From Halictus rubicundus (taxonomy: Eukaryota; Arthropoda; Insecta; Hymenoptera; Halictidae), in the NCBI RefSeq assembly GCF_050948215.1, contig NW_027488957.1, forward strand, positions 123,594 to 187,593: a stretch of 64,000 nt of DNA. Reading direction: 5' to 3'. Below are positions 8,322 through 19,499 of the stretch, piece by piece. The notes below the pieces were generated by a model that was given only the letters and a program-made list of their open reading frames with translations, was not told where the DNA came from and searched no databases. Position 1 is the stretch's first letter, and each line of letters begins with the position of its first letter. Position numbers and translations under genes: made by a program.

Positions 8322-10541
8322 TTGGGTCCCCGCGCTAGTCCCCTCTCCAGCGCCCTGCGCGGGTGTCGGGGGGGATGACTCCCCCGACCCGCCAGGGGCC
8401 ACCTCCACCTCCATACCCTCCCCCTGTTTATCGGTTGGGGGAGTGGCCGTCTTCGTCGCCGGTGTTAACGGTGTTTGGGGGGGCGCCACACCGCCCACCC
8501 CTTTTACCTTCCTGTTGGCCTTTGGGGGCGGGGAGCACGACTTGCTCCCCGCCTTGTGACCCGCCGGTCGGCCGGCCGCGGCACATACCACGCAGTGGGG
8601 TGGTGCCTTGCAATCCACCGCCCGGTGGCTGGCATCCCCGCAGCGGTAACAGTGACCGCTGCGGTCGACCTCTGCAGTGCACCGCTGCCTGACATGGCCA
8701 AGGGCCAAGCAGCGGAAGCACTGCATTGGTCGTGGTGCCAGCACCACCACCTGGGCGGTGGACCACCCCACGCGTACCTTCCCAGCCTTCTCAATGGCTA
8801 AGGCCGCCACGGCCGGGCACTGCACCCAAATGGTGCCGAGTCCGTTGGGCGGGGCCTTCAGCTCCCCCACCTTTACGGACCCGGCGGCGCAGCCCCCGGC
8901 CCTAGCCACCGCCTCCATTACCTCCTGGGGGGTAACCGAGACCTCCAGGCCCGTCAGGCGGAATTCCGCCTTCTTGACAGGCCTGGAGACCCTCACGTCC
9001 ATACCCCCCAGGACGGCGGCCATTTTGGCGGCCAGAGCGTCGGCTTTGGCGCCCCCATCGGCACCAGGGACCTCAATGATGAGGCCCCCGGTTACCGCCC
9101 TCTTCCAATGGAGGGCCCCAATGCCAAGGGCGTCGAGATCGACGCCCTGGCGGGCCCTCCTAATTGCCTCCTCGTACGAGGCCTTACTCCCCTCCGGGAC
9201 GGTGACTGCTACCGCTGCCGAGCGGGGGGGAGCCTTCACGCGGGCCGTCGCCTTTCCGCCCTTTGAGGTTGGGGCGGCGGCCTTCTTGGCCTTAGCGGCC
9301 GCTGTCGGTGCCTTGGCCGCCGCATCAGCCACCGCAGCCGCAGCCTTGGCCGCCGCCAGGGCCCTCCGGCCCAACACCTGCGCCCAGGTTTCCCCTTTAG
9401 GGGGGTCCGGCTTCGGCGCCTGTGGTGGCGCCGGCTTGACCTCCTCGGCCTTCTTCGGCTTTTTCTTCTTCTTCTTCTTTTTCTTTTTCCCACCGGCCCC
9501 TCCCTCCCCTGGGATAGGGGCCGGCTTAGGCGGCGCAGGCCCCGGAGCCGGCCTCGGCGGCGAAGGCCCCGGAGCCGGCGTCGGCTGTTTCGCGGGCGGG
9601 GAAGGCCGCGGTAGGGGGGGCTTGCGTGCTCCCGCGGCCGGGGCAACGGCCGCAATCGCACGCCCGAGCTCCACCCGCATCTCCTGGCGGATGGAGCTCA
9701 GCCCCGCCTCCATAAGTGCCCGCATCTGGGCCATCATGTCCGATGCGGGCCCCGCAGCCTCCTCCCTCACGCCGGGGGGCGGCAGGGGAGGTTCATCCCG
9801 CAACCGCTTCAAGGCCACCAGCTCTCCCCTGATGGCCTCGAGCGAATCGCGGGTCTCCCTTAACTCTCTGCCGAGCGCCGCATTCTCCTCAATCAATGCG
9901 GCGTCCCCCGGTCCCTTGCCGACGGCCGGCCGGAGAGGTGCGTCCCGCAACCGCTTGACCGCCATCAGTTCCCCCCTGATGGCGGTCAACGTGTCGCGGG
10001 TCTCGCGGAGCTCCCTCTCCAGCGCCGCGTTCCTCGCGCGGAGATCGCTGTCCCCGGAGTCCGCGACGGGCGGCAGGCAGGAGCTGACGGAGGGGTGTCC
10101 AACCTGGACGCCCCTGCGGTCTAGCTCCCGCGCGCACGCCTTTATCTCGCCGGAGGCCTCCCGGAAAGCCTTAAGGAAAGTTCCCTTAAGATTTCCGGAC
10201 CTCTCGGCAAGGTCGCGGACCTCCTCTGACCGCTCCACCATACGGGCGGTCAGTTCTCCGGGGAGCAGGCCTCTAATGTCCGGAGGCGGGACGTCACCCT
10301 GCCTGTCGCGCTGGCGGATTGACGGGGCTGGCGAACCCAAACGGGTGCGCTTCGCGCCCGCGCCGCTCGATGACACGCGCGAAACGCGCGAAACGCGCGA
10401 AAGACGCGAGATGGTCGACAGGCGGTCGTCCTCCGTCTCGAGCACCGGAGTGCTCCACCCAGGCCGGGGCCGGCGACGGCCTCGGCTCCTCCACTCCCAA
10501 CTCGACCACTTCCGGGCGTGGTATCCCCTCCTTAAACTCAT
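8319..10541 (-). CDS. Retrotransposon ORF1: gag-like nucleic-acid-binding protein
   Basis: This 740-residue ORF1 protein should bind element RNA and form the ribonucleoprotein with ORF2. The N-terminal part has a TEDDRLSTISR segment and SRV repeats (44-56). Residues about 95-300 are charged and helical, probably coiled coil, with a 49-residue internal duplication. A Pro/Ala/Lys-rich linker (305-440) includes a run of ten lysines. A conserved pre-knuckle domain spans about 445-605. Three zinc knuckles follow: CX2CX4HX4C at 608-621, the same at 631-644, and CX2CX8HX6C at 650-669, the R1-clade pattern. The tail is Pro/Gly/Thr-rich. The start used is the first ATG in this frame, but an ATG at 10569 in another frame has a better context, so the first 40 or so residues are uncertain. 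Confidence 0.88.
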   Translation of the reverse strand: MSLRRGYHARKWSSWEWRSRGRRRPRPGWSTPVLETEDDRLSTISRLSRVSRVSRVSSSGAGAKRTRLGSPAPSIRQRDRQGDVPPPDIRGLLPGELTARMVERSEEVRDLAERSGNLKGTFLKAFREASGEIKACARELDRRGVQVGHPSVSSCLPPVADSGDSDLRARNAALERELRETRDTLTAIRGELMAVKRLRDAPLRPAVGKGPGDAALIEENAALGRELRETRDSLEAIRGELVALKRLRDEPPLPPPGVREEAAGPASDMMAQMRALMEAGLSSIRQEMRVELGRAIAAVAPAAGARKPPLPRPSPPAKQPTPAPGPSPPRPAPGPAPPKPAPIPGEGGAGGKKKKKKKKKKPKKAEEVKPAPPQAPKPDPPKGETWAQVLGRRALAAAKAAAAVADAAAKAPTAAAKAKKAAAPTSKGGKATARVKAPPRSAAVAVTVPEGSKASYEEAIRRARQGVDLDALGIGALHWKRAVTGGLIIEVPGADGGAKADALAAKMAAVLGGMDVRVSRPVKKAEFRLTGLEVSVTPQEVMEAVARAGGCAAGSVKVGELKAPPNGLGTIWVQCPAVAALAIEKAGKVRVGWSTAQVVVLAPRPMQCFRCLALGHVRQRCTAEVDRSGHCYRCGDASHRAVDCKAPPHCVVCAAAGRPAGHKAGSKSCSPPPKANRKVKGVGGVAPPQTPLTPATKTATPPTDKQGEGMEVEVAPGGSGESSPPTPAQGAGEGTSAGTQ
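9780..10043 (-). repeat. 49-residue internal duplication in ORF1
   Basis: Residues about 167-203 (10043-9933) and 216-254 (9896-9780) align at a 49-residue, 147-bp offset. Both read NAAL-x-RELRETRD, then AIRGEL, then KRLRD. The duplication shows in DNA too: the + strand around 9814 and 9961 shares CGCAACCGCTT and CCCCTGATGGC. The sequence is predicted helical, so this would lengthen a coiled coil used for multimerisation. Confidence 0.8.
10375..10401 (-). repeat. 9-bp microrepeat in ORF1
   Basis: Three perfect tandem copies of ACGCGCGAA (+ strand) encode the repeated Ser-Arg-Val segment near the ORF1 N-terminus. The 9-bp unit keeps the frame, so copy-number change here would be tolerated. 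Confidence 0.85.
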
Positions 10542-10569
10542 CGTTTTTATTTAAATTTAAATTCTCCAT
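10440..10569 (-). pseudogene. Possible original ORF1 5' end in another frame
   Basis: An ATG at 10569-10567 has A at -3 and G at +4 and opens a frame beginning MENLNLNKNDEFKEG, which reads like protein sequence. The corresponding part of the annotated ORF1 frame is Arg/Trp-rich and looks like a shadow. The ORF1 frame becomes convincing from TPVLETEDD onward. The two readings would join if one base had been gained or lost between roughly 10430 and 10480. A real start at 10541, or a sequencing error, remains possible. Confidence 0.45.
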
Positions 10570-11187
10570 AGTATTCCCACGAGCATGGCGGGAAATAAAG
10601 GTCCGCCCGGGCAGAGCCCCCACTACCCGGGTAAGCCTATTTACAACGGGAGGTCGGCAGGTATCCCGAGGTGTTCAAACGCTAACGAGCGGGTGAAATC
10701 CCCCCGCCCACTCCCGGAGCTCCGGGAGAGTCCCCTCACCGCGTTTCCGACAGCTTGGGATGGAGACTTTTTTATAGAGGTTTATCCTCCTCGCAGAGCC
10801 AGCCGATTAAGGCAAGCCCCCCCGTTCCGGTAAAACATGACCACCGGTTTACGGTCTGGGGCCCTGCGGCGGCCTCCCCGACCGTTGCCCGCAGGACACA
10901 CCGACCGCGGTTTTCATCCCTCCGTGTGAGCCTTACCGGCAAGGGAGGCCCTGCCAGGATCCGAAGATCCCGCCGGCATCGCCTCACACGTCAAAGGAAC
11001 TACTTCCCGCGGAATACCCCTCGCTCCGTTAGCAACACACAACTATGTGTGTTCCCAGGGACCACCACGAGGAGGTGGAGCGTAGAGGATTTTAGGGATA
11101 TGACCACCACCACTGTGGTATACCTAGCAGTGGATCCGAATCACCACTACTAAGCCCATATCCCCTTGGTCCCCATCCCCCCCCCCC
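10570..11187 (-). other. 5' UTR of the retrotransposon
   Basis: About 600 nt lie upstream of the ORF1 start region. Non-LTR elements usually carry an internal promoter here, but I recognise no specific promoter motif. The 5' terminus is a G run (11 C's on the + strand, 11177-11187), with A and T at 11176-11175. Short open frames in this region look random. Confidence 0.7.
11058..11174 (-). other. Nested inverted repeats at the element's 5' terminus
   Basis: GGGACC (11058-11063) can pair with GGTCCC (11168-11173). Nested inside, GGGATATG (11095-11102) pairs with CATATCCC (11157-11164). The first 130 or so nt of the RNA could therefore close into a structured 5' domain. Some non-LTR elements begin with a self-cleaving HDV-like ribozyme; I could not establish the required pseudoknot here, so only the pairing is claimed. 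Confidence 0.45.
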
Positions 11188-11197
11188 TATCCTATCC
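11184..11197. repeat. Target-site duplication, right copy (5' side of element)
   Basis: This matches 4351-4364 and is followed by TGAATCCTATCCTATCCCG, exactly what follows the same bases at uninterrupted copies of this site elsewhere in the array, for example 19934-19948. Confidence 0.8.
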
Positions 11198-11574
11198 TGA
11201 ATCCTATCCTATCCCGTATCCTATCCTATCATTTCTTATTCTATCCTCTATCCTATACTACCGTTTGTCCTATCCTATACTCTATCCTATCCTATCCTCT
11301 ATCCTATAATATCATATATCCTACCCTATCCTCTATCCTATCCTATCCCGTATCCTATCCTGTCATTTCCTATTCTATCCTCGATCCTATACTACCGTTT
11401 GTCCTATCCTATCCTCTATCCTATCCTATCCTCTATCCTATAATATCATATATCCTACCCTATCCTCTATCCTATCCTATCCTCTATCCTATAATATCAT
11501 ATATCCTATCCTATCCTCTATCCTATAATATCATATATCCTATCCTATCCTACATCCTATCCTATCCTCTATCC

Positions 11575-14500
11575 TCAATCCTATCCTATCCTCTATCCTA
11601 TCCAATCGTCTATCCCATAATATCCTCTATCCTATCCTATCCTGAATGCTATTATGTATCCTATCCAATCCTCTATCCTATCCAATCCTCTATCCTATCC
11701 TATCCTCTATACTATCCTATCCTCTTTCCTATCCTATCCCCTATCCTATTCTATCCTCTATCCTATCCTATCCTCTATCCTATTGTATCCTCTATCCTAT
11801 CCCATCCTCTATCCTATCCATTCCTCTATTCTATAATATCCTCTATCCTATCCAATCCTCTATCCTATCCTCTATCCTATCCTATCCTCTATCCTATCCT
11901 ATCCTCTATCCTATCCTATCCTCTATCCTATCCTATCCTCTATCCTATCCTATCCTCTATCCTATCCTATCCTCTATCCTATCCTATCCTCTATCCTATC
12001 CTATCCTCTATCCTATTCTATCCTCTATCCTATCCTATCCTCTATCCTATTGTATCCTCTATCCTATCCCATCCTCTATCCTATCCATTCCTCTATTCTA
12101 TAATATCCTCTATCCTATCCAATCCTCTATCCTATCCTCTATCCTATCCTATCCTCTATCCTATCCTATCCTCTATCCTATCCTATCCTCTATCCTATCC
12201 TATCCTCTATCCTATCCTATCCTCTATCCTATCCTATCCTCTATCCTATCCTATCCTCTACCCTAAAATATCCTCTATCCTATTTCACTCATCTATCCTA
12301 TCCAATCCCCTATCCTATCCTGAATCCTATCCTATCCCGTATCCTATCCTATCCTATCCTATTCTATCCTGTATCCTATACTACCGTTTGTCCTATCCTA
12401 TCCTCTATCCTATAATATCCTCTATCCTATCCAATCCTCTATCCTAGCCTATCCTCTATACTATCCTATCCTCTTTCCTATCCTATCCTCTATCCTATTC
12501 TATCCTATATCCTATCCTATCCTCTATCCTATCCTATCCTCTATCCTATCCTATCCTCAATCCTATCCTATCCCCTATCCTATCCTATCCTTTATCCTAT
12601 AATATCGTCTATCCTATTCAATCCCCTATCCTATCCTGAATCCTATCCTATCCCGTATCCTATCCTATCATTTCCTATTCTATCCTCTATCCTATACTAC
12701 CGTTTGTCCTATCCTATCCTCTATCCTATCCTATCCTCTATCCTATAATATCATATATCCTACCCTATCCTCTATCCTATCCTATCCCGTATCCTATCCT
12801 GTCATTTCCTATTCTATCCTCGATCCTATACTACCGTTTGTCCTATCCTATCCTCTATCCTATCCTATCCTCTATCCTATAATATCATATATCCTACCCT
12901 ATCCTCTATCCTGTCCTATCCTCTATCCTATAATATCATATATCCTATCCTATCCTCTATCCTATAATATCATATATCCTATCCTATCCTATATCCTATC
13001 CTATCCTCTATCCTCAATCCTATCCAATCCTCTATCCTATCCTATCCTCTATACTATCCTATCCTCTTTCCTATCCTATCCTGTATCCTATCCTATCCTC
13101 AATCCTATCCCCTATCCTATCCTATCCTGTATCCTATAATATCGTCTGTCCTATTCAATCCTCTATCCTATCCTATCCTCTATCCTATCCTATCCTCTAT
13201 CCTATCGTATCCTCTATCCTGTCCTATCCTCTATCCTATCCTATCGTCTATCCTATAATATCCTCTATCCTATCCTATCGTCTATCCTATCCAATCACCT
13301 ATCCTATCCTCAATCTTATCCTATCCTCTATCCTATAATATCCTCTATCCTATCCAATCCTCTATCCTATCCTATCCTCTAACCTATCCTATCCTCTTTC
13401 CTATCCTATCCTCTATCCTATTCTATCCTCTATCCTATCCTATCCTCTATCCTATCCCTTCCTCTATCCTATCCTATCCTCTATCCTATAATATCCTCTA
13501 TCCTATCCTATCCTCTATTCTATCCAATCCCGTATCCTATCGTCTATCCTATCCTATCCTGTATCCTATCCAATCCCCTATCCTATCCTCTTTCCTATCC
13601 TATAATCTATCCTATCCTATCCTCTATCCTATCCTATCCTCTATCCCATTCTATCCTCTATCATATCCTATCCTCTATCCTATTGTATCCTCTATCCTAT
13701 CCCATCCTCTATCCTATCCATTCCTCTATTCTATAATATCCTCTATCCTATCCAATCCTCTATCCTATCCTCTATCCTATCCTATCCTCTACCCTAAAAT
13801 ATCCTCTATACTATCCAATCCTCTATCCTGTCCTCTATCCTATCCTCTATACTATCCTAACCTCTATCCTATAATATCCTCTATCCTATCCTATCCTCTA
13901 TTCTATCCAATCCCGTATCCTATCGTCTATCCTATCCTATCCTGTATCCTATCCAATCCCCTATCCTATCCTCTATCCTATCCTATAATCTATCCTATCC
14001 TATCCTCTATACTATCCTATCCTCTTTCCTATCCTATCCTCTATCCTATTCTATCCTCTATCCTATCCTATCCTCTATCCTATTGTATCCTCTATCCTAT
14101 CCCATCCTCTATCCTATCCATTCCTTTATTCTATAATATCCTCTATCCTATCCAATCCTCTATCCTATCCTCTATCCTATCCTATCCTCTATCCTATCCT
14201 ATCCTCTATCCTATCCTATCCTCTATCCTATCCTATCCTCTATCCTATCCTATCCTCTATCCTATCCTATCCTCTATCCTATCCTATCCTCTACCCTAAA
14301 ATATCCTCTATACTGTCCAATCCTCTATCCTGTCCTCTATCCTATCCTCTATACTATCCTAACCTCTATCCTATAATATCCTCTATCCTATCCTATCCTC
14401 TATCCTATCCAATCCCGTATCCTATCGTCTATCCTATCCTATCCTGTATCCTATCCAATCCCCTATCCTATCCTCTATCCTATCCTATAATCTATCCTAT

Positions 14501-17500
14501 CCTATCCTCTATCCTATCCTATCCTCTATCCTATCCTATCCTCTATCCTATCCTATCCTCAATCCTATCCTATACCCTATCCTATCCTATCCTCTATCCT
14601 ATTTCACTCATCTATCCTATCCAATCCCCTATCCTATCCTGAATCCTATCCTATCCCGTATCCTATCCTATCCTATCCTATTCTATCCTGTATCCTATAC
14701 TACCGTTTGTCCTATCCTATCCTCTATCCTATCCTATCCTCTATCCTATAATATCATATATCCTATCCTATCCTCTATCCTATAATATCATATATCCTAT
14801 CCTATCCTATATCCTATCCTATCCTCTATCCTATCCTATCCTCTAGCCTATCCTATCCTCTATCCTATCCTATCCTATCCTCTATGCTATCCTATCCTAT
14901 CCTCTATCCTATCCTATCCTCTATCCTATCCTATCCTCTATCCTATCCTATCCTATCCTCAATCCTATCCTATCCTCTATCCTATCCAATCGTCTATCCT
15001 ATAATATCCTCTATCCTATCCTATCCTGAATTCTATTATGTATCCTATCCAATCCTCTATCCTATCCAATCCTCTATCCTATCCTATCCTCTATACTATC
15101 CTATCCTCTTTCCTATCCTATCCTCTATCCTATTCTATCCTCTATCCTATCCTATCCTCTATCCTATTGTATCCTCTATCCTATCCCATCCTCTATCCTA
15201 TCCATTCCTCTATTCTATAATATCCTCTATCCTATCCAATCCTCTATCCTATCCTCTATCCTATCCTATCCTCTATCCTATCCTATCCTCTATCCTATCC
15301 TATCATCTATCCTATCCTATCCTCTATCCTATCCTATCCTCTATCCTATCCTATCCTCTATCCTATCCTATCCTCTATCCTATCCTATCCTCTATCCTAT
15401 TCTATCCTCTATCCTATCCTATCCTCTATCCTATTGTATCCTCTATCCTATCCCATCCTCTATCCTATCCATTCCTCTATTCTATAATATCCTCTATCCT
15501 ATCCAATCCTCTATCCTATCCTCTATCCTATCCTATCCTCTATCCTATCCTATCCTCTATCCTATCCTATCCTCTATCCTATCCTATCCTCTATCCTATC
15601 CTATCCTCTATCCTATCCTATCCTCTATCCTATCCTATCCTCTACCCTAAAATATCCTCTATCCTATTTCACTCATCTATCCTATCCAATCCCCTATCCT
15701 ATCCTGAATCCTATCCTATCCCGTATCCTATCCTATCCTATCCTATTCTATCCTGTATCCTATACTACCGTTTGTCCTATCCTATCCTCTATCCTATAAT
15801 ATCCTCTATCCTATCCAATCCTCTATCCTAGCCTATCCTCTATACTATCCTATCCTCTTTCCTATCCTATCCTCTATCCTATTCTATCCTATATCCTATC
15901 CTATCCTCTATCCTATCCTATCCTCTATCCTATCCTATCCTCAATCCTATCCTATCCCCTATCCTATCCTATCCTTTATCCTATAATATCGTCTATCCTA
16001 TTCAATCCCCTATCCTATCCTGAATCCTATCCTATCCCGTATCCTATCCTATCATTTCCTATTCTATCCTCTATCCTATACTACCGTTTGTCCTATCCTA
16101 TCCTCTATCCTATCCTATCCTCTATCCTATAATATCATATATCCTACCCTATCCTCTATCCTATCCTATCCCGTATCCTATCCTGTCATTTCCTATTCTA
16201 TCCTCGATCCTATACTACCGTTTGTCCTATCCTATCCTCTATCCTATCCTATCCTCTATCCTATAATATCATATATCCTACCCTATCCTCTATCCTGTCC
16301 TATCCTCTATCCTATAATATCATATATCCTATCCTATCCTCTATCCTATAATATCATATATCCTATCCTATCCTATATCCTATCCTATCCTCTATCCTCA
16401 ATCCTATCCAATCCTCTATCCTATCCTATCCTCTATACTATCCTATCCTCTTTCCTATCCTATCCTGTATCCTATCCTATCCTCAATCCTATCCCCTATC
16501 CTATCCTATCCTGTATCCTATAATATCGTCTGTCCTATTCAATCCTCTATCCTATCCTATCCTCTATCCTATCCTATCCTCTATCCTATCGTATCCTCTA
16601 TCCTGTCCTATCCTCTATCCTATCCTATCGTCTATCCTATAATATCCTCTATCCTATCCTATCGTCTATCCTATCCAATCACCTATCCTATCCTCAATCT
16701 TATCCTATCCTCTATCCTATAATATCCTCTATCCTATCCAATCCTCTATCCTATCCTATCCTCTAACCTATCCTATCCTCTTTCCTATCCTATCCTCTAT
16801 CCTATTCTATCCTCTATCCTATCCTATCCTCTATCCTATCCCTTCCTCTATCCTATCCTATCCTCTATCCTATAATATCCTCTATCCTATCCTATCCTCT
16901 ATTCTATCCAATCCCGTATCCTATCGTCTATCCTATCCTATCCTGTATCCTATCCAATCCCCTATCCTATCCTCTTTCCTATCCTATAATCTATCCTATC
17001 CTATCCTCTATCCTATCCTATCCTCTATCCCATTCTATCCTCTATCATATCCTATCCTCTATCCTATTGTATCCTCTATCCTATCCCATCCTCTATCCTA
17101 TCCATTCCTCTATTCTATAATATCCTCTATCCTATCCAATCCTCTATCCTATCCTCTATCCTATCCTATCCTCTACCCTAAAATATCCTCTATACTATCC
17201 AATCCTCTATCCTGTCCTCTATCCTATCCTCTATACTATCCTAACCTCTATCCTATAATATCCTCTATCCTATCCTATCCTCTATTCTATCCAATCCCGT
17301 ATCCTATCGTCTATCCTATCCTATCCTGTATCCTATCCAATCCCCTATCCTATCCTCTATCCTATCCTATAATCTATCCTATCCTATCCTCTATACTATC
17401 CTATCCTCTTTCCTATCCTATCCTCTATCCTATTCTATCCTCTATCCTATCCTATCCTCTATCCTATTGTATCCTCTATCCTATCCCATCCTCTATCCTA

Positions 17501-18690
17501 TCCATTCCTTTATTCTATAATATCCTCTATCCTATCCAATCCTCTATCCTATCCTCTATCCTATCCTATCCTCTATCCTATCCTATCCTCTATCCTATCC
17601 TATCCTCTATCCTATCCTATCCTCTATCCTATCCTATCCTCTATCCTATCCTATCCTCTATCCTATCCTATCCTCTACCCTAAAATATCCTCTATACTGT
17701 CCAATCCTCTATCCTGTCCTCTATCCTATCCTCTATACTATCCTAACCTCTATCCTATAATATCCTCTATCCTATCCTATCCTCTATCCTATCCAATCCC
17801 GTATCCTATCGTCTATCCTATCCTATCCTGTATCCTATCCAATCCCCTATCCTATCCTCTATCCTATCCTATAATCTATCCTATCCTATCCTCTATCCTA
17901 TCCTATCCTCTATCCTATCCTATCCTCTATCCTATCCTATCCTCAATCCTATCCTATACCCTATCCTATCCTATCCTCTATCCTATTTCACTCATCTATC
18001 CTATCCAATCCCCTATCCTATCCTGAATCCTATCCTATCCCGTATCCTATCCTATCCTATCCTATTCTATCCTGTATCCTATACTACCGTTTGTCCTATC
18101 CTATCCTCTATCCTATCCTATCCTCTATCCTATAATATCATATATCCTATCCTATCCTCTATCCTATAATATCATATATCCTATCCTATCCTATATCCTA
18201 TCCTATCCTCTATCCTATCCTATCCTCTAGCCTATCCTATCCTCTATCCTATCCTATCCTATCCTCTATGCTATCCTATCCTATCCTCTATCCTATCCTA
18301 TCCTCTATCCTATCCTATCCTCTATCCTATCCTATCCTATCCTCAATCCTATCCTATCCTCTATCCTATCCAATCGTCTATCCTATAATATCCTCTATCC
18401 TATCCTATCCTGAATTCTATTATGTATCCTATCCAATCCTCTATCCTATCCAATCCTCTATCCTATCCTATCCTCTATACTATCCTATCCTCTTTCCTAT
18501 CCTATCCTCTATCCTATTCTATCCTCTATCCTATCCTATCCTCTATCCTATTGTATCCTCTATCCTATCCCATCCTCTATCCTATCCATTCCTCTATTCT
18601 ATAATATCCTCTATCCTATCCAATCCTCTATCCTATCCTCTATCCTATCCTATCCTCTATCCTATCCTATCCTCTATCCTATCCTATCAT
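11575..18690. repeat. 3384-bp higher-order repeat, about 2.1 copies
   Basis: The GAATKCTATTATG marker recurs at 11644, 15028 and 18412, exactly 3384 bp apart each time, and surrounding monomer variants match in order between copies. Copies 2 and 3 share GAATTC, which copy 1 lacks. Copies 2 and 3 also share a TATCATCTATCC monomer (about 15303 and 18687) where copy 1 has TATCCTCTATCC. Boundaries are by eye. Confidence 0.8.
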
Positions 18691-19499
18691 CTATCCTATC
18701 CTATCCTCTATCCTATCCTATCCTCTATCCTATCCTATCCTCTACCCTAAAATATCCTCTATACTATCCAATCGTCTATCCTGTCCTCTATCCTATCCTC
18801 TATACTATCCTAACCTCTATCCTATAATATCCTCTATCCTATCCTATCCTCTATCCAATCCAATCCCGTATCCTATCGTCTATCCTATCCTATCCTGTAT
18901 CCTATCCAATCCCCTATCCTATCCTCTATCCTATCCTATAATCTATCCTATCCTATCCTCTATCCTATCCTATCCTCTATCCTATCCTATCCTCTATCCT
19001 ATCCTATCCTCAATCCTATCCTATACCCTATCCTATCCTATCCTCTATCCTATTTCACTCATCTATCCTATCCAATCCCCTATCCTATCCTGAATCCTAT
19101 CCTATCCCGTATCCTATCCTATCCTATCCTATTCTATCCTGTATCCTATACTACCGTTTGTCCTATCCTATCCTCTATCCTATAATATCCTCTATCCTAT
19201 CCAATCCTCTATCCTCTATACTATTGCATCCTCTATCCTATCCCATCCTCTATCCTATCCTATCCTCTATCCTATCCTATCCTCTATTATATCCTATCCT
19301 CTATCCTATCCTATCCTCTATCCTATACTATCCTCTATCCTATCCTATCCTCAATCCTATCCTATCCCCTATCCTATAATCTATCCTATCCTATCCTCTA
19401 TCCTATCCTATCCTCTATCCTATCCTATCCTCTATCCTATCCTATCCTCAATCCTATCCTATACCCTATCCTATCCTATCCTGTATCCTATTTCACTCA

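Larger units (their letters stand above)
4365..11187 (-). mobile_element. Full-length R1-clade non-LTR retrotransposon inserted in satellite
   Basis: This is a GC-rich island with sharp edges in the satellite, read on the minus strand. In order it holds a 5' UTR starting in a G run, a gag-like ORF1, an ORF2 with APE endonuclease, reverse transcriptase and CCHC finger, a hairpin-rich 3' UTR and a 34-nt poly(A). It is flanked by a 10-14 bp direct repeat, as target-primed reverse transcription leaves. R1-clade assignment rests on the two-ORF layout, three zinc knuckles in ORF1, the TEPYRVP endonuclease motif, the YADD box, GYRTISTEA after the RT and the C-terminal CX2CX8HX4C. Jockey, LOA or I clades share parts of this layout but fit less well. 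The 5' boundary is uncertain within the C run 11177-11187. The copy looks complete, with one possible frameshift in ORF1. Confidence 0.9.

Noticed and set aside
8677..10554. 625-residue + strand open frame opposite ORF1
   Set aside because: It is the antisense shadow of GC-rich ORF1, with Ala/Ser/Pro/Arg low complexity. The minus strand frame has three zinc knuckles and the ORF1-ORF2 junction.
10772..10987. 71-residue minus strand frame in the 5' UTR as an upstream ORF
   Set aside because: It shows no recognisable domain or protein-like composition, and a frame of this length is expected by chance in GC-rich DNA.
4365..11187. LTR retrotransposon or endogenous retrovirus
   Set aside because: There are no long terminal repeats, protease, RNase H-integrase or envelope. 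The element ends in poly(A) and has an APE endonuclease before the RT.
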